Origin: Clostridium carboxidivorans P7
Lineage (GTDB): Bacteria > Bacillota > Clostridia > Clostridiales > Clostridiaceae
Length of the DNA: 64,000 bases
NCBI RefSeq assembly: GCF_001038625.1
Contig: NZ_CP011803.1
Span: 1,426,001-1,490,000 of the forward strand
Reading direction: 5' to 3'
The notes under the pieces are model-generated. The model was not told the DNA's origin. It did not search any database and was given only the letters and a program-made list of their open reading frames with translations. The position numbers and the translations under genes were made by a program. Shown here piece by piece: positions 46,806 through 56,396 of the stretch. The stretch's first letter is position 1. Each line of letters starts with the position of its first letter.

Positions 46806-49800
46806 ATGTCGATGAATCCAGTAAAGACAACAGAGTACATTAGTGATAAATATATTGAATACTTAGAATCAATATTGACAGTAAAGGATAATGACATTAG
46901 AGAAAAAGCAGTTGATAAAATAAAAAGAGAAAATAAGTTTATTAAAGGACCTTTTGTAGAGATAACACCGCCATTTGTTGCGGGAAAATCTATTAGCCAA
47001 TTAGTAGAGGAAGGTATTTTGAGCAGTGAATTTAAATATATTGATGGAGCTTTAAATAATAAAAGAAGCTTATATAAACATCAGGAAGATGCTGTAAGAA
47101 AAATTGTTAGTCAGAATAGAAATTTGGTTGTTGCTACAGGAACAGGCAGTGGAAAAACAGAATGTTTTTTAATACCTATAGTTAATTATTTAATGGGACA
47201 AAAAGAAAATGGAAAATTAAATTCAGGGGTAAGGGCACTGCTTTTATATCCAATGAATGCTTTAGCAAATGATCAAATTAAAAGGTTGAGAAGTTTACTA
47301 AAGGATTATCCTGATATAACTTTTGGTAGGTATACTGGAGAGACTGTTAAAGAAACAGGTAAGGCTCTTCAAGATTATAGAACCCAAAATAATGGTGAAG
47401 CTCCAATGCCCAATGAATTAATCTCCAGAGAACAAATGAGAAAAAATCCACCACATTTTTTATTAACTAACTATGCTATGCTAGAATATTTGCTTTTAAG
47501 ACCTGAGGATAATGATTTCTTTGATAAAGAATACAGCAATGAATGGAAGTTTATAGTTTTAGATGAGGCACACAGCTATAAAGGAGCTAATGGGGCGGAA
47601 GTTGCTTTATTGTTAAAAAGGCTTAAAGAGAGGATAAATAGGGGAGAGCAAGGTAAAATCCAGTGTATTGCAACAAGTGCTACATTAGGAGGTGGAAAGG
47701 AAGATTATCCTAAGGTAGCTCAATTTGCATCAGATCTATTCAGTGAAAAGTTTTATCCAGAGGATATAGTAGAGTCATCAAGGGTAAATATGGCTTTAAG
47801 AGAAAATATCAGCATATATAGAAGTTGCGATTTTTACAATAATTTAAAGGATGACTATTACTTATTTTTGGATGGAAAGAAAACGTTTGATGAGTTTAAG
47901 AATAAATATAACATTGATATTAGAATCGATAATATAGATAGAGCCTTATATGAGATTCTGAAGGATGATGAAAATTTGATAGCTTTACAAAAAGAATTAG
48001 GTCAACAAACTCAGTCAGTAGATAAGGTAGTTGATTTAGTGTTTAAGAGGGATGCAGTAGAATACAGAAAAAAAGAAGAAGGTTTAATTAGTTTAATAGA
48101 TATAGCTTCAAAAGCAAAAGCAGATAAGGAATCTAAAGCATTACTGCCTGCTAGATATCATCTATTTGTAAGAGCTTTGGAAGGAATGTATGCATCATTT
48201 TACCCTCATAAAGAGGTATATTTGGAAAGAAGAGAGAAAATTAGGGCTGGGAATAACTTAGATGTTTCTGTATTCGAATTAGCTAATTGTCAAAAATGTG
48301 GACAAGAATATATAGTAGGAATTATAGATAGGCTAGGATATCTAAAGCATTATACTACTGATTTTGGAGATAACAGTAAAGTAATGACTTATTTTATGGT
48401 AGATAATAGTGAGCAAGAAATTGACTCTATAGATGAGGATGAGGGATTAATCTACGAAGCTGATAATTCTAAGGCAGAGGATTGGATTTTATGTTCTGTA
48501 TGTGGAAAAATAGAGAAAGCAGGAAAAGTATCAGGTTTTACCTGCTGTAATGTAAATGATAGCAGAAAATATATAAAAGTTAAAAAGATTTTAAAAAAGG
48601 GTTATTCATTAAATACCTGTATGGCATGTGGTGGAGTATCACCAAATATAGTAAAAAGATTCTTAACATCCTATGATCCAGCCACTAATGTTTTGGCTAG
48701 AAGCTTATATGAAATGATACCATCAACGAAAACAGAAGTCAAAACTGAGGTTGTTATTGACAGTAATGAAAATGTTGAAGATGATTGGTTTATAGATGAG
48801 GATTCGTTGGGGGATGACGTATTTGATGAGGTATCTAGTACCATAGTTGACAATGTTAGTAAAGAAGAAAAGAAGCTATTGGTATTTTCAGATAATAGGC
48901 AAGAAGCTGCATTCTTTGGAGCTTATATGGATAACAAATATAATCAATTGCTTTGGAGAAAAATTTTATTAAGGGCTTTAGAAGAATTAAAAGTAGATTG
49001 TGATGAAGATATCAGGGCAGATGGATTAGCTACGAGAATGGTCAAATTAGCTTCAGAAGCTGGTGTATTTGATGAAACTTTCTCATTACAGGATAAAAAA
49101 AGAATAGTTTATGCATATATAATGAAAGAGTTAATAGCTATAGAAAGAAATACTGGACTAGAGGGCTTGGGTCTCATAAAGATAAAGCCTGTTAAAATAG
49201 GTATTAATAAATCTAAAAAGTATGATCGATTAAAAATAAATGGTGAAGAGCTGGAAATATTGATTAATGTTATTTTAGATTCATTTAGGTTCTCAAGTTG
49301 TATTTCATTTCCAAATAGTATATCTCCTCTGGATGAGGTTTTTGCACCAAGAAATAGAAATGTATATTTTAGAACAGAAAAATCTGAAAATGGAAAGAAT
49401 ATTTCAATATTAAGTGCTTTGCCAAGTGAGAATATAGAGAATAAAAGAAGTAACTTTATTAAAAAAATATTATTAAAAAATGGAGTATCTCAAGAAGATG
49501 CTAAAAGCCGTTCAAAGGAAATATTAAAGAGTATATTAGGGTTATTTGAGGATGTCTTGATAAAAAAATCATATATAGAAAAAGTAAATGAAGGTAGTTA
49601 CGGAATAGTAAAGAGACTAAACTATAAGATGTGGAATATAGCTCTTGCTTCTTCTGAAGATAAGCTATATATATGTAATAAATGTGGTAAGGTAACTTCA
49701 AATAATATTAAAAATATATGTCCCGAATTTAGATGTGATGGAGAGTTAACAGAGTTAAACAATAGACAGCCATCTAAGTATGACTATTATAGAAAATTAT

Positions 49801-51665
49801 ATTCTGATAGAAGGATTGTTCCTATGATTGCTAAAGAGCATACAGCTCAGTTAACGAGTACTGCAGCAAGTGAATTACAGAAAAAATTTGAAAGTGGAAA
49901 GGTTAACGTATTAAGCTGTTCAACAACCTTTGAAATGGGTGTGGATGTGGGACAGTTAGAGGCTATATTTATGAGAAATGTTCCACCAGAAACAGCTAAT
50001 TATATACAACGAGCAGGTAGAGCTGGAAGAAGAGGTTCATCAACTGCTTTTGCATTAACCTTTGCAAGAAGAAGAAGTCATGATTTAAACTATTATAGCA
50101 ATCCTACTAAAATTATACATGGAGCTATCCAGCCTCCATATATTGAAGTGAAAAATGAAAAGATTGTAAAAAGACATATGTATTCAGTTATTTTTGCATA
50201 TTTTTTCAGGCACCATCCGGAACTGTTTAAAAATACTGAAGACTTATTTATAGAAAATGAAGATATGTATGCAACAAAAGAAGTTAGGGAATTATTGGAG
50301 AGCTACCCTAAAGAGTTAATTACTTCTCTTAAGAATATAGTACCAAGTTCTTTACATGAAAAACTTGGACTAGATAACTGGAGTTTTATTGACGAGCTAT
50401 GTGGTGAGGAAGGTAGCCTTAGGAAAGTTGAAATTGAATATAGAGATAACTTAGAAGAGTTAAATAGAATAAAACAAGAGAAATTTGAAAAAGGTCAAAA
50501 CATAGATTATATAAATAGAATAATGAACACGTATAAGAAAAAATCAATTATTAATTATTTATCAGATAGAAATATACTTCCTAAGTATGGATTTCCAGTA
50601 GATGTTGTAAGCTTAGATATTTTAAATGATAGCGTTGATGCAAAAAATATTGATTTATCAAGAGATTTAAAGATGGCAATTACTGAATTTGCACCAGGAA
50701 GTTCAGTGGTGGCAAATGGAAAACTGTGGACATCATATTCCATAAATATTGCGACTAATAAAGGATGGCCAACCTATGAATATGCAATATGTACTAAATG
50801 TAAAAAAATTCATACATCTCAAAGTGATTTAGGAAATACTGAGCGATACATTGAATCTTTTTGTGATTGTGGAGAGGAATTGCAAAGAAGATTTTTTATA
50901 AAGCCACAGTTTGGTTTTTCAACATGTTTAGAAACACCAAAAACACCAGGAGAAAACAGACCAAGTAAGTTTTATGCAACAAATATAACATTTGATGATT
51001 TTGAACAGTTAGATAAATATCAAGAAAAAGAAGTTATTGCAGATAAACTGAGATTAAATGAAAATGATATTTTATATAAGTATTCACCTATGGGACGATT
51101 TTTCTTAGTAAATAAAGGTATAGGAAATTTAGGCTTTAGAGTATGTAAACTATGTGGATATGCTACAGCAGAGCCACAAGACAAAAAAACTAAATTTAAA
51201 CATAAAAATAAATTTGGCTCAATTTGTCCAAGTACAAATTATTATATGACTGATTTAGGACATGAATTTACAACGGATGTTCTACAAATTACACTGCCAC
51301 CAATAGGACAACTAAGTGAAAATTTATGGATAACTCTTTTATATTCAATAATTGAGGGAGCATGTGATACTTTTGATATAGTAAGAAGTGATATAAATGG
51401 ATGTTTATACTATAATAATAATGACTATATGTATCCTTCAATCATATTATTTGATGAAGCTGCAGGAGGAGCGGGTCACGTAAAGAAAATATCCTCTAAC
51501 ATTAGACAAGTGTTACAAAGTGCTTATGATAAAGTTAGTAACTGTGAATGTGGAGAAGAAACAAGTTGTTATGGTTGTTTAAGAAATTATAACAATCAAA
51601 TTTTCCATGAGAAGCTGCAAAGGGGATTGGCAAAAAAGTATTTAGGTATTTTATTAGGTAAATAA
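46806..51665 (+). CDS. DEAH-box helicase with DUF1998-type C-terminus, candidate DruE
   Basis: The 1619-residue superfamily 2 helicase has Walker A ATGTGSGKTE (K117), DEAH (253-256), SAT (291-293) and the motif VI segment QRAGRAGRRG (from Q1068). Pairs of cysteines mark several zinc ribbons (about 497, 565, 605, 960 and 1330). The C-terminus holds ILFDEAAGGAGH and the four-cysteine cluster C1580, C1582, C1588 and C1591 that marks DUF1998 helicases. MrfA-type repair helicases share this end but are about half the length; DruE of Druantia and DrmA/DrmB-type proteins are larger. The ATG at 46806 lies seven bases after GGGGG. Confidence 0.8.
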   Translation: MSMNPVKTTEYISDKYIEYLESILTVKDNDIREKAVDKIKRENKFIKGPFVEITPPFVAGKSISQLVEEGILSSEFKYIDGALNNKRSLYKHQEDAVRKIVSQNRNLVVATGTGSGKTECFLIPIVNYLMGQKENGKLNSGVRALLLYPMNALANDQIKRLRSLLKDYPDITFGRYTGETVKETGKALQDYRTQNNGEAPMPNELISREQMRKNPPHFLLTNYAMLEYLLLRPEDNDFFDKEYSNEWKFIVLDEAHSYKGANGAEVALLLKRLKERINRGEQGKIQCIATSATLGGGKEDYPKVAQFASDLFSEKFYPEDIVESSRVNMALRENISIYRSCDFYNNLKDDYYLFLDGKKTFDEFKNKYNIDIRIDNIDRALYEILKDDENLIALQKELGQQTQSVDKVVDLVFKRDAVEYRKKEEGLISLIDIASKAKADKESKALLPARYHLFVRALEGMYASFYPHKEVYLERREKIRAGNNLDVSVFELANCQKCGQEYIVGIIDRLGYLKHYTTDFGDNSKVMTYFMVDNSEQEIDSIDEDEGLIYEADNSKAEDWILCSVCGKIEKAGKVSGFTCCNVNDSRKYIKVKKILKKGYSLNTCMACGGVSPNIVKRFLTSYDPATNVLARSLYEMIPSTKTEVKTEVVIDSNENVEDDWFIDEDSLGDDVFDEVSSTIVDNVSKEEKKLLVFSDNRQEAAFFGAYMDNKYNQLLWRKILLRALEELKVDCDEDIRADGLATRMVKLASEAGVFDETFSLQDKKRIVYAYIMKELIAIERNTGLEGLGLIKIKPVKIGINKSKKYDRLKINGEELEILINVILDSFRFSSCISFPNSISPLDEVFAPRNRNVYFRTEKSENGKNISILSALPSENIENKRSNFIKKILLKNGVSQEDAKSRSKEILKSILGLFEDVLIKKSYIEKVNEGSYGIVKRLNYKMWNIALASSEDKLYICNKCGKVTSNNIKNICPEFRCDGELTELNNRQPSKYDYYRKLYSDRRIVPMIAKEHTAQLTSTAASELQKKFESGKVNVLSCSTTFEMGVDVGQLEAIFMRNVPPETANYIQRAGRAGRRGSSTAFALTFARRRSHDLNYYSNPTKIIHGAIQPPYIEVKNEKIVKRHMYSVIFAYFFRHHPELFKNTEDLFIENEDMYATKEVRELLESYPKELITSLKNIVPSSLHEKLGLDNWSFIDELCGEEGSLRKVEIEYRDNLEELNRIKQEKFEKGQNIDYINRIMNTYKKKSIINYLSDRNILPKYGFPVDVVSLDILNDSVDAKNIDLSRDLKMAITEFAPGSSVVANGKLWTSYSINIATNKGWPTYEYAICTKCKKIHTSQSDLGNTERYIESFCDCGEELQRRFFIKPQFGFSTCLETPKTPGENRPSKFYATNITFDDFEQLDKYQEKEVIADKLRLNENDILYKYSPMGRFFLVNKGIGNLGFRVCKLCGYATAEPQDKKTKFKHKNKFGSICPSTNYYMTDLGHEFTTDVLQITLPPIGQLSENLWITLLYSIIEGACDTFDIVRSDINGCLYYNNNDYMYPSIILFDEAAGGAGHVKKISSNIRQVLQSAYDKVSNCECGEETSCYGCLRNYNNQIFHEKLQRGLAKKYLGILLGK

Positions 51666-51668
51666 AAA

Positions 51669-51771
51669 GGTTCTGTCTTAATTTTTAAGTGTTATAATTT
51701 ATAATTAAATACAATTTTGAGTTGGTAAACTTATTTATAACAATGTAATTAAATGTGTACACCTGAAGTTA
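51669..51771 (-). repeat. Flanking repeat, right copy
   Basis: Inverse partner of 42061-42163. It begins four bases after the helicase stop codon. The better-conserved 36-base block (51736-51771) is at the outer edge, as in the left copy, so the outer ends match best. Confidence 0.75.
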
Positions 51772-51797
51772 ACATTCAAATTTACAATGCACTTTAA

Positions 51798-52061
51798 CTA
51801 AAAACTAAAGTATTTAGCAAATATAAATACTTGAACAATAAGTATTAATGGTATTCCAATTGTAAATCTTTTATGCTTAGTTTTATGTCTGAATAAATAC
51901 ATACCTATGAGTATGCCAGGGCTTCCAAGAAGAAGTGCTGTGATGAAGAGAGTTTTTTCAGGTATTCTCCATTTGCCTTTTTGAGATTTACTTTTATCAG
52001 AATGCATCAAAAATATTCCATATAAGTTTATAACTAAGATATAACATAAAAAAAATTTCAT
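51798..52061 (-). CDS. DUF1294-family membrane protein
   Basis: The 87 residues have two or three hydrophobic segments and the family signature: a basic RIPEKTLFITALLLGSPGILIGM followed by YLFRHKTKHKRF (the first shown in part). The role of the family is unknown. The last strand ends KYFSF. It is the first intact gene beyond the helicase module and converges on it. Confidence 0.87.
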   Translation of the reverse strand: MKFFLCYILVINLYGIFLMHSDKSKSQKGKWRIPEKTLFITALLLGSPGILIGMYLFRHKTKHKRFTIGIPLILIVQVFIFAKYFSF

Positions 52062-52119
52062 GGCTCATATTTATATACTTTTAAAAGTATAATTCCTTTT
52101 GGAATCCTCCTGTTCGTAA

Positions 52120-53268
52120 TTACTTGCATTTTTCACTCAAATCTTTAAATATAGCTTCTACACCTTTACCCCAATTTTTATCTTCAGCATAGCTTTTGCC
52201 AACCCATAAAAATGGATCTGAATCTTTAGGCATATCTTTAGATAAATTGATAACAGTTCTTGCAGCTATTTTTGAAGTATCTTTTATATCTGTATTATAC
52301 TCCTGCCAGCTGTGAAAAACGTTAAAAGGGTTATTGGCAATTTTAGAAGCAAACTTTGTATCTTCAGGTACAAAGCTTTGTTCTTGTCCAGTTATTGCAA
52401 AGAGTACTAGAGGATTTAAATTAAATTCTTTTGCAACGGACATAATAGTAGAAAAATAAGGCTCCTTTACAAGTAAAGATTTATGTAGAGTTAAAAACTT
52501 TTTTAATTTTACTTCATCTATATCTTTATATTTCATGTAATCAGGAAGATGAGCATTTGAAAATTTACTACTAGTATTTTGTAGTAAACCTTGAGAAATA
52601 CTTTTTTCCTTGAAAGAGTAAAATTTAAAATTACTTTTAGAGCTCATGCTATAAGCAACTTTACTTATAGGATAAAACATAATAAGGAATATTATACCGC
52701 TAAAAGTAATAATAACTCTACTATTAAATTTCAATTTTTTCAAATATTTTAAAGAAGTATTTGAAAATTTGTAAGTAGAAGTGTTATTTTCAACAGTAAT
52801 GGTATTGTCAGGTACATTAACCATAGGCTTGCTATCATCAGTGTTTTTAACTTTTAATTTATCTTTAACTTCTTCTTTAAGACCTAAGTATGATTTCAAA
52901 TCTTCATCTGTAATTGGGTTGTCTATATTTAAGTTAAGCCAATTTGTTAATAGGCTTGTACAATTAGTTTTTAGTTCATTTTCCATCAAACAACAATTGA
53001 AAACATCATACATAGTAATTGAGGTCTTATTTTTGGCAAAGGTATTTTTTAGTATATTTACTTTTATAGAAGATTTATATTCATCTGGTATTCCTTCCAA
53101 TTTTGTGTATAGTATATGATGAATAGTGTTTGAAAGCATACTAGCTCTTTCTTTAGTTTGATTTTTAGCATACTTTTTATCAATATAATTTTTAAAAGTC
53201 TGAATATCATCTCTATTTATAACTTTTTTTGCTTTTAATTCATCTGTAAATTTATCCATAGTTTTCAC
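52120..53268 (-). CDS. Membrane protein with C-terminal lysozyme-like (glucosaminidase-type) region
   Basis: The 382-residue protein has a cytoplasmic helical N-terminal half (~1-165, Lys/Asn/Thr-rich), one membrane segment at about 177-200 (VIITFSGIIFLIMFYPIS), and an extracytoplasmic part. The end includes LNPLVLFAITGQEQSFVP with a candidate catalytic Glu and NNPFNVFHSWQEYN, a layout seen in peptidoglycan glucosaminidase or transglycosylase folds. The match is at pattern level. GTTGTG, not a strong ribosome site, precedes the ATG. Confidence 0.6.
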   Translation of the reverse strand: MKTMDKFTDELKAKKVINRDDIQTFKNYIDKKYAKNQTKERASMLSNTIHHILYTKLEGIPDEYKSSIKVNILKNTFAKNKTSITMYDVFNCCLMENELKTNCTSLLTNWLNLNIDNPITDEDLKSYLGLKEEVKDKLKVKNTDDSKPMVNVPDNTITVENNTSTYKFSNTSLKYLKKLKFNSRVIITFSGIIFLIMFYPISKVAYSMSSKSNFKFYSFKEKSISQGLLQNTSSKFSNAHLPDYMKYKDIDEVKLKKFLTLHKSLLVKEPYFSTIMSVAKEFNLNPLVLFAITGQEQSFVPEDTKFASKIANNPFNVFHSWQEYNTDIKDTSKIAARTVINLSKDMPKDSDPFLWVGKSYAEDKNWGKGVEAIFKDLSEKCK

Positions 53269-53403
53269 AACCTGTAAAAAATATTATATCGTATTATAGT
53301 TTTATCGTAGTTTTAAAAAAAAACTTTATATTAGCACTATTATATAATATTTTAAAGGAAAGTGAAAACTTTTGTAGAATAATTTATTACGGAGGTGGGA
53401 TGT

Positions 53404-54231
53404 ATGCTAAATAATTTACAAGGTGAATTTAATACATTTGATGGTATCAAACTATTTTATAGTAAGGATATAGTAGATTCTGCAAAGGCAGTAGTTGTAA
53501 TAGTGCATGGCCTTTGTGAGCATTTAGAAAGATATAATTATTTTACAAAAAAGTTAAATGATTTTGGTTATACAGTTTATAGATTTGATAATAGAGGTCA
53601 TGGAAAATCTGGAGGAGAAAGAGGCTATGTAGAAAGTTTTCAGGATTTTTTTAAGGATGCAGATAAAGTAGTAGATATGGCTTTAGAAGAAAATAAAGGA
53701 CTGCCTGTATTTATGTTTGGGCACAGTATGGGAGGCTTTATTACAGCAGGTTATGGAATGAAATATAAAAATAAATTAAAGGGTCAAATATTATCAGGGG
53801 CTGCAATTACAGAACCTCATGCTTTTAAAGACTTAAAAAAGGATAATTATTTTGAAAAACATCCAAGAGAAAAATCACCTAATGCTTTAGCTAAATTTAT
53901 TTGTAGGGATGAGAATGTAGTTAAAGATTATGATAATGATCCTCTTGTACTTAAAGAAACTAACATAAAACTTTTAGGAGAAGCATTTATAAAAGGTTCT
54001 AAATGGATTAGTGAAAATGTTAAAAACTACGAGTATCCATGCCTTATACTTCATGGAGAAATGGATAGAATAGTTAAAAATGAAGCTTCTAAATGGATGT
54101 TTAGTAATATACACTCTGATGATAAATCTATTAAGATATATCCAAAATGTTATCATGAGATACTAAGTGAAAAAGAGGAAAAAGATGATGTTATAGAGGA
54201 TATACATAAGTGGATTGAAGAGAGAATTTAA
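53404..54231 (+). CDS. Alpha/beta hydrolase, monoacylglycerol lipase-like
   Basis: The 275-residue serine hydrolase contains the oxyanion segment VIVHGLCEHLERY, RFDNRGHGKSGGERG, the nucleophile elbow FGHSMGG, the acid D in LHGEMDRIV and the His in KCYHEIL. This set marks the lysophospholipase/monoglyceride lipase group (serine aminopeptidase S33 domain). ATG at 53404 follows GGAGGT at seven bases. The GTG at 53395 lies within that site. The lipid substrate is a family inference. Confidence 0.88.
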   Translation: MLNNLQGEFNTFDGIKLFYSKDIVDSAKAVVVIVHGLCEHLERYNYFTKKLNDFGYTVYRFDNRGHGKSGGERGYVESFQDFFKDADKVVDMALEENKGLPVFMFGHSMGGFITAGYGMKYKNKLKGQILSGAAITEPHAFKDLKKDNYFEKHPREKSPNALAKFICRDENVVKDYDNDPLVLKETNIKLLGEAFIKGSKWISENVKNYEYPCLILHGEMDRIVKNEASKWMFSNIHSDDKSIKIYPKCYHEILSEKEEKDDVIEDIHKWIEERI

Positions 54232-54326
54232 AGAATTTTTGTAAATAATTTAATTTAACTGGTACAAAGTATTCTCATTATGTAGTATACTAATATGGGT
54301 TTAAATTTAAAGACAGGAGAAGCTTA

Positions 54327-55274
54327 ATGGGAAAAAAAATAAATAATTTAGTTAAAATAATTGTTGTGATAGTTTTATTTTGTGGTATTTTTGGTATAGC
54401 AAAATATTATATATATAAACATGATCATATAAATACAAAAAATATTAATATGACTCTTTATATTGATACTACAGATAATGTAAGTAAAGATAAACTTCAA
54501 GTAAATTGGAAACAACTTGCTGCTATTGATGGTGTTAGGTATAAAAATGACTTTTCAAAGGCGAGTGAAGAAAATATAACGAAACTTGCAAGTATGTTTT
54601 TAGTAAAGAATACATCAGTTCATAATGTTGGAAATAGTAAGTATAAACTTTTAAGTTTAGATGAAGTTTTGGACAAGTTATCTTTAAAAAAGGGTGAAAA
54701 GGAAAAGGTATATAGATATTTAAAAGATTTAGATTCTGTAGCGTTAAATAGCAAATTAAAGGATGATCCTTCTTATAAAAAATTTATAGATGAGTTAACT
54801 CCAGAAGCAATTGACATATATAATAAATATGGTATTTTACCTTCTGTAACCATATCACAAGCAATATTGGAGTCAGGTTGGGGAAAGTCAGAACTTACTT
54901 CAAAATCTAATAATTTATTTGGTATAAAAGCTGACAGCAGTTGGAAGGGAAAAAGCATAATTATGAAAACTTCCGAGTACTATAATAAAATTATAAAGGA
55001 TTCCTTTAGAGTTTATGCTAGTAAAAGTGAGTCACTTAGGGATTATGGTGATTTCCTTTATAAAAATAAAAGATACAAGGATAAAGGTGTTTTATCGGCT
55101 TTAAATTATAAAGATCAAGCAGAAGCTATAGAAAAAGCTGGATATAGTACTGTACAAGATAAAAAGGGTAACGAAATTTATGCAGATTTAGTGATAAAAA
55201 TAATAAAGGAGAACAATCTTCAACTTATAGACAATAAGATTCAATTAGAAAAGAGTCAAGCATTATCTAAGTGA
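54327..55274 (+). CDS. Glucosaminidase-family cell-wall hydrolase, membrane anchored
   Basis: The 315-residue protein has an N-terminal anchor (residues ~8-25) and a region of ~120 residues without a known domain. From about 150 it shows the glucosaminidase (FlgJ/LytD-type) fold: VTISQAILESGWGKSELTSKSN with the catalytic Glu, NLFGIKAD, FRVYASKSESLRDYGDFL and a final Tyr-rich helix. It should cleave peptidoglycan glycan strands. CAGGAG precedes the ATG. It ends before the terminator at 55355. Confidence 0.88.
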   Translation: MGKKINNLVKIIVVIVLFCGIFGIAKYYIYKHDHINTKNINMTLYIDTTDNVSKDKLQVNWKQLAAIDGVRYKNDFSKASEENITKLASMFLVKNTSVHNVGNSKYKLLSLDEVLDKLSLKKGEKEKVYRYLKDLDSVALNSKLKDDPSYKKFIDELTPEAIDIYNKYGILPSVTISQAILESGWGKSELTSKSNNLFGIKADSSWKGKSIIMKTSEYYNKIIKDSFRVYASKSESLRDYGDFLYKNKRYKDKGVLSALNYKDQAEAIEKAGYSTVQDKKGNEIYADLVIKIIKENNLQLIDNKIQLEKSQALSK

Positions 55275-55354
55275 TTAAATAGTGCAAAGTTGTCTATAAT
55301 TAAAAATACAAAAGTATTTAGTGCCACAGCAGGGATACATAAGGTGGCAGCAAA

Positions 55355-55385
55355 ATAGGCACTTGAATTTCAAGTGCCTATATAA
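55355..55385. terminator. Terminator between the glucosaminidase gene and hypE
   Basis: A perfect 13-bp inverted repeat (55355-55367 with 55369-55381), core GGCACTTGAA/TTCAAGTGCC. The same core forms the hairpin at 62250-62276, at the other end of the hydrogenase cluster. Confidence 0.8.
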
Positions 55386-55388
55386 ATT

Positions 55389-56396
55389 TCAACATATTCT
55401 TGGAAGAGCATATCCAGATGGCATGTCTATAATCTTTTTTCCTCCTATAAAAGTATTCATATATACTTTTGCGGAGTCTTCAGCTACTACTTTACCTATA
55501 ATAGATGCATTGATTCCTAAAGGGTGCTGCTTCATTTTACATAAAACTGCATAAGCATATTTTTCAGGTACAAAACAACAAAGTTTTCCTTCATTGGCAA
55601 GATACAGAGGATCAACTCCAAGTATTTCACAAGCATCGTTTACTTCTTCCTTTATAGGAATGAAATTTTCTTCTAGTTCAATAGATATATTGCTAGCTTC
55701 TGCAATTTCATTTAGTACTGCAGCAAGGCCTCCTCGTGTAGCATCTCTAATTACATGTATGTAAGGACATATGTCTAACATTTCACCAACTAGAAAATTT
55801 AAAGGAGCACAGTCACTTGATAAATTACCGTAGAATTTTAAATTATTTCTCTCACACATAATTTCTATACCATGGTCACCTAAAGTGCCATTAACAATAA
55901 TTATGTCCCCAATTTCAGCATTTGAAGCTTTTATATTTACATTATCATAAATAAAGCCTATGCCTGAAGTATTAATAAAAATACCATCTGCTCCTCCTTT
56001 AGGAACTACTTTTGTATCACCAGCAACAATTTGTACATTAGCTTTTTTGCAGGTTTCAGCCATGGATTTTACTATTATTTCTAAATTTTCTATGGAAAAA
56101 CCTTCTTCAATTATAAAGGAACTGCTTAGATACATAGGTTTAGCTCCACTTACAGCTAGATCATTTACTGTACCACATATAGATAGCTTGCCTATATCTC
56201 CTCCATTGAAGAATATAGGACTTATTACAAAAGAATCAGTGGTGTATGCAATTTTTTTATTGTTTATATTAAGCAAGGCAGAATCATTTAATTCATTTAA
56301 TACAGTATTGTTAAAATATTTTAAAAATAAATTATTTATTAAATTGTTAGTTGCTTTTCCACCATCTCCATGAATCAGTGAAATCTTATTTTTCAT
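55389..56396 (-). CDS. hypE: Hydrogenase maturation protein HypE
   Basis: Dehydrates the carbamoyl group on its C-terminal cysteine to make the cyanide ligands of the [NiFe] site. The 335 residues show GDGGKATNNL at the start, the ATP-site motif AYTTDSFVISP, and the diagnostic C-terminus ending PRIC. The ATG at 56396 follows GGAGG and overlaps the hypD stop by four bases (ATGA). An in-frame ATG 12 bases upstream has no proper ribosome site. Carbamoylation normally needs HypF, which is not in the window. Confidence 0.95.
   Translation of the reverse strand: MKNKISLIHGDGGKATNNLINNLFLKYFNNTVLNELNDSALLNINNKKIAYTTDSFVISPIFFNGGDIGKLSICGTVNDLAVSGAKPMYLSSSFIIEEGFSIENLEIIVKSMAETCKKANVQIVAGDTKVVPKGGADGIFINTSGIGFIYDNVNIKASNAEIGDIIIVNGTLGDHGIEIMCERNNLKFYGNLSSDCAPLNFLVGEMLDICPYIHVIRDATRGGLAAVLNEIAEASNISIELEENFIPIKEEVNDACEILGVDPLYLANEGKLCCFVPEKYAYAVLCKMKQHPLGINASIIGKVVAEDSAKVYMNTFIGGKKIIDMPSGYALPRIC

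Noticed and set aside
46806..51665. Helicase as DISARM or as an MrfA repair helicase
   Set aside because: No methyltransferase or phospholipase-type DISARM partner and no MrfB-type exonuclease is nearby; the protein is also about twice the size of MrfA. Druantia fits better but is not proven.
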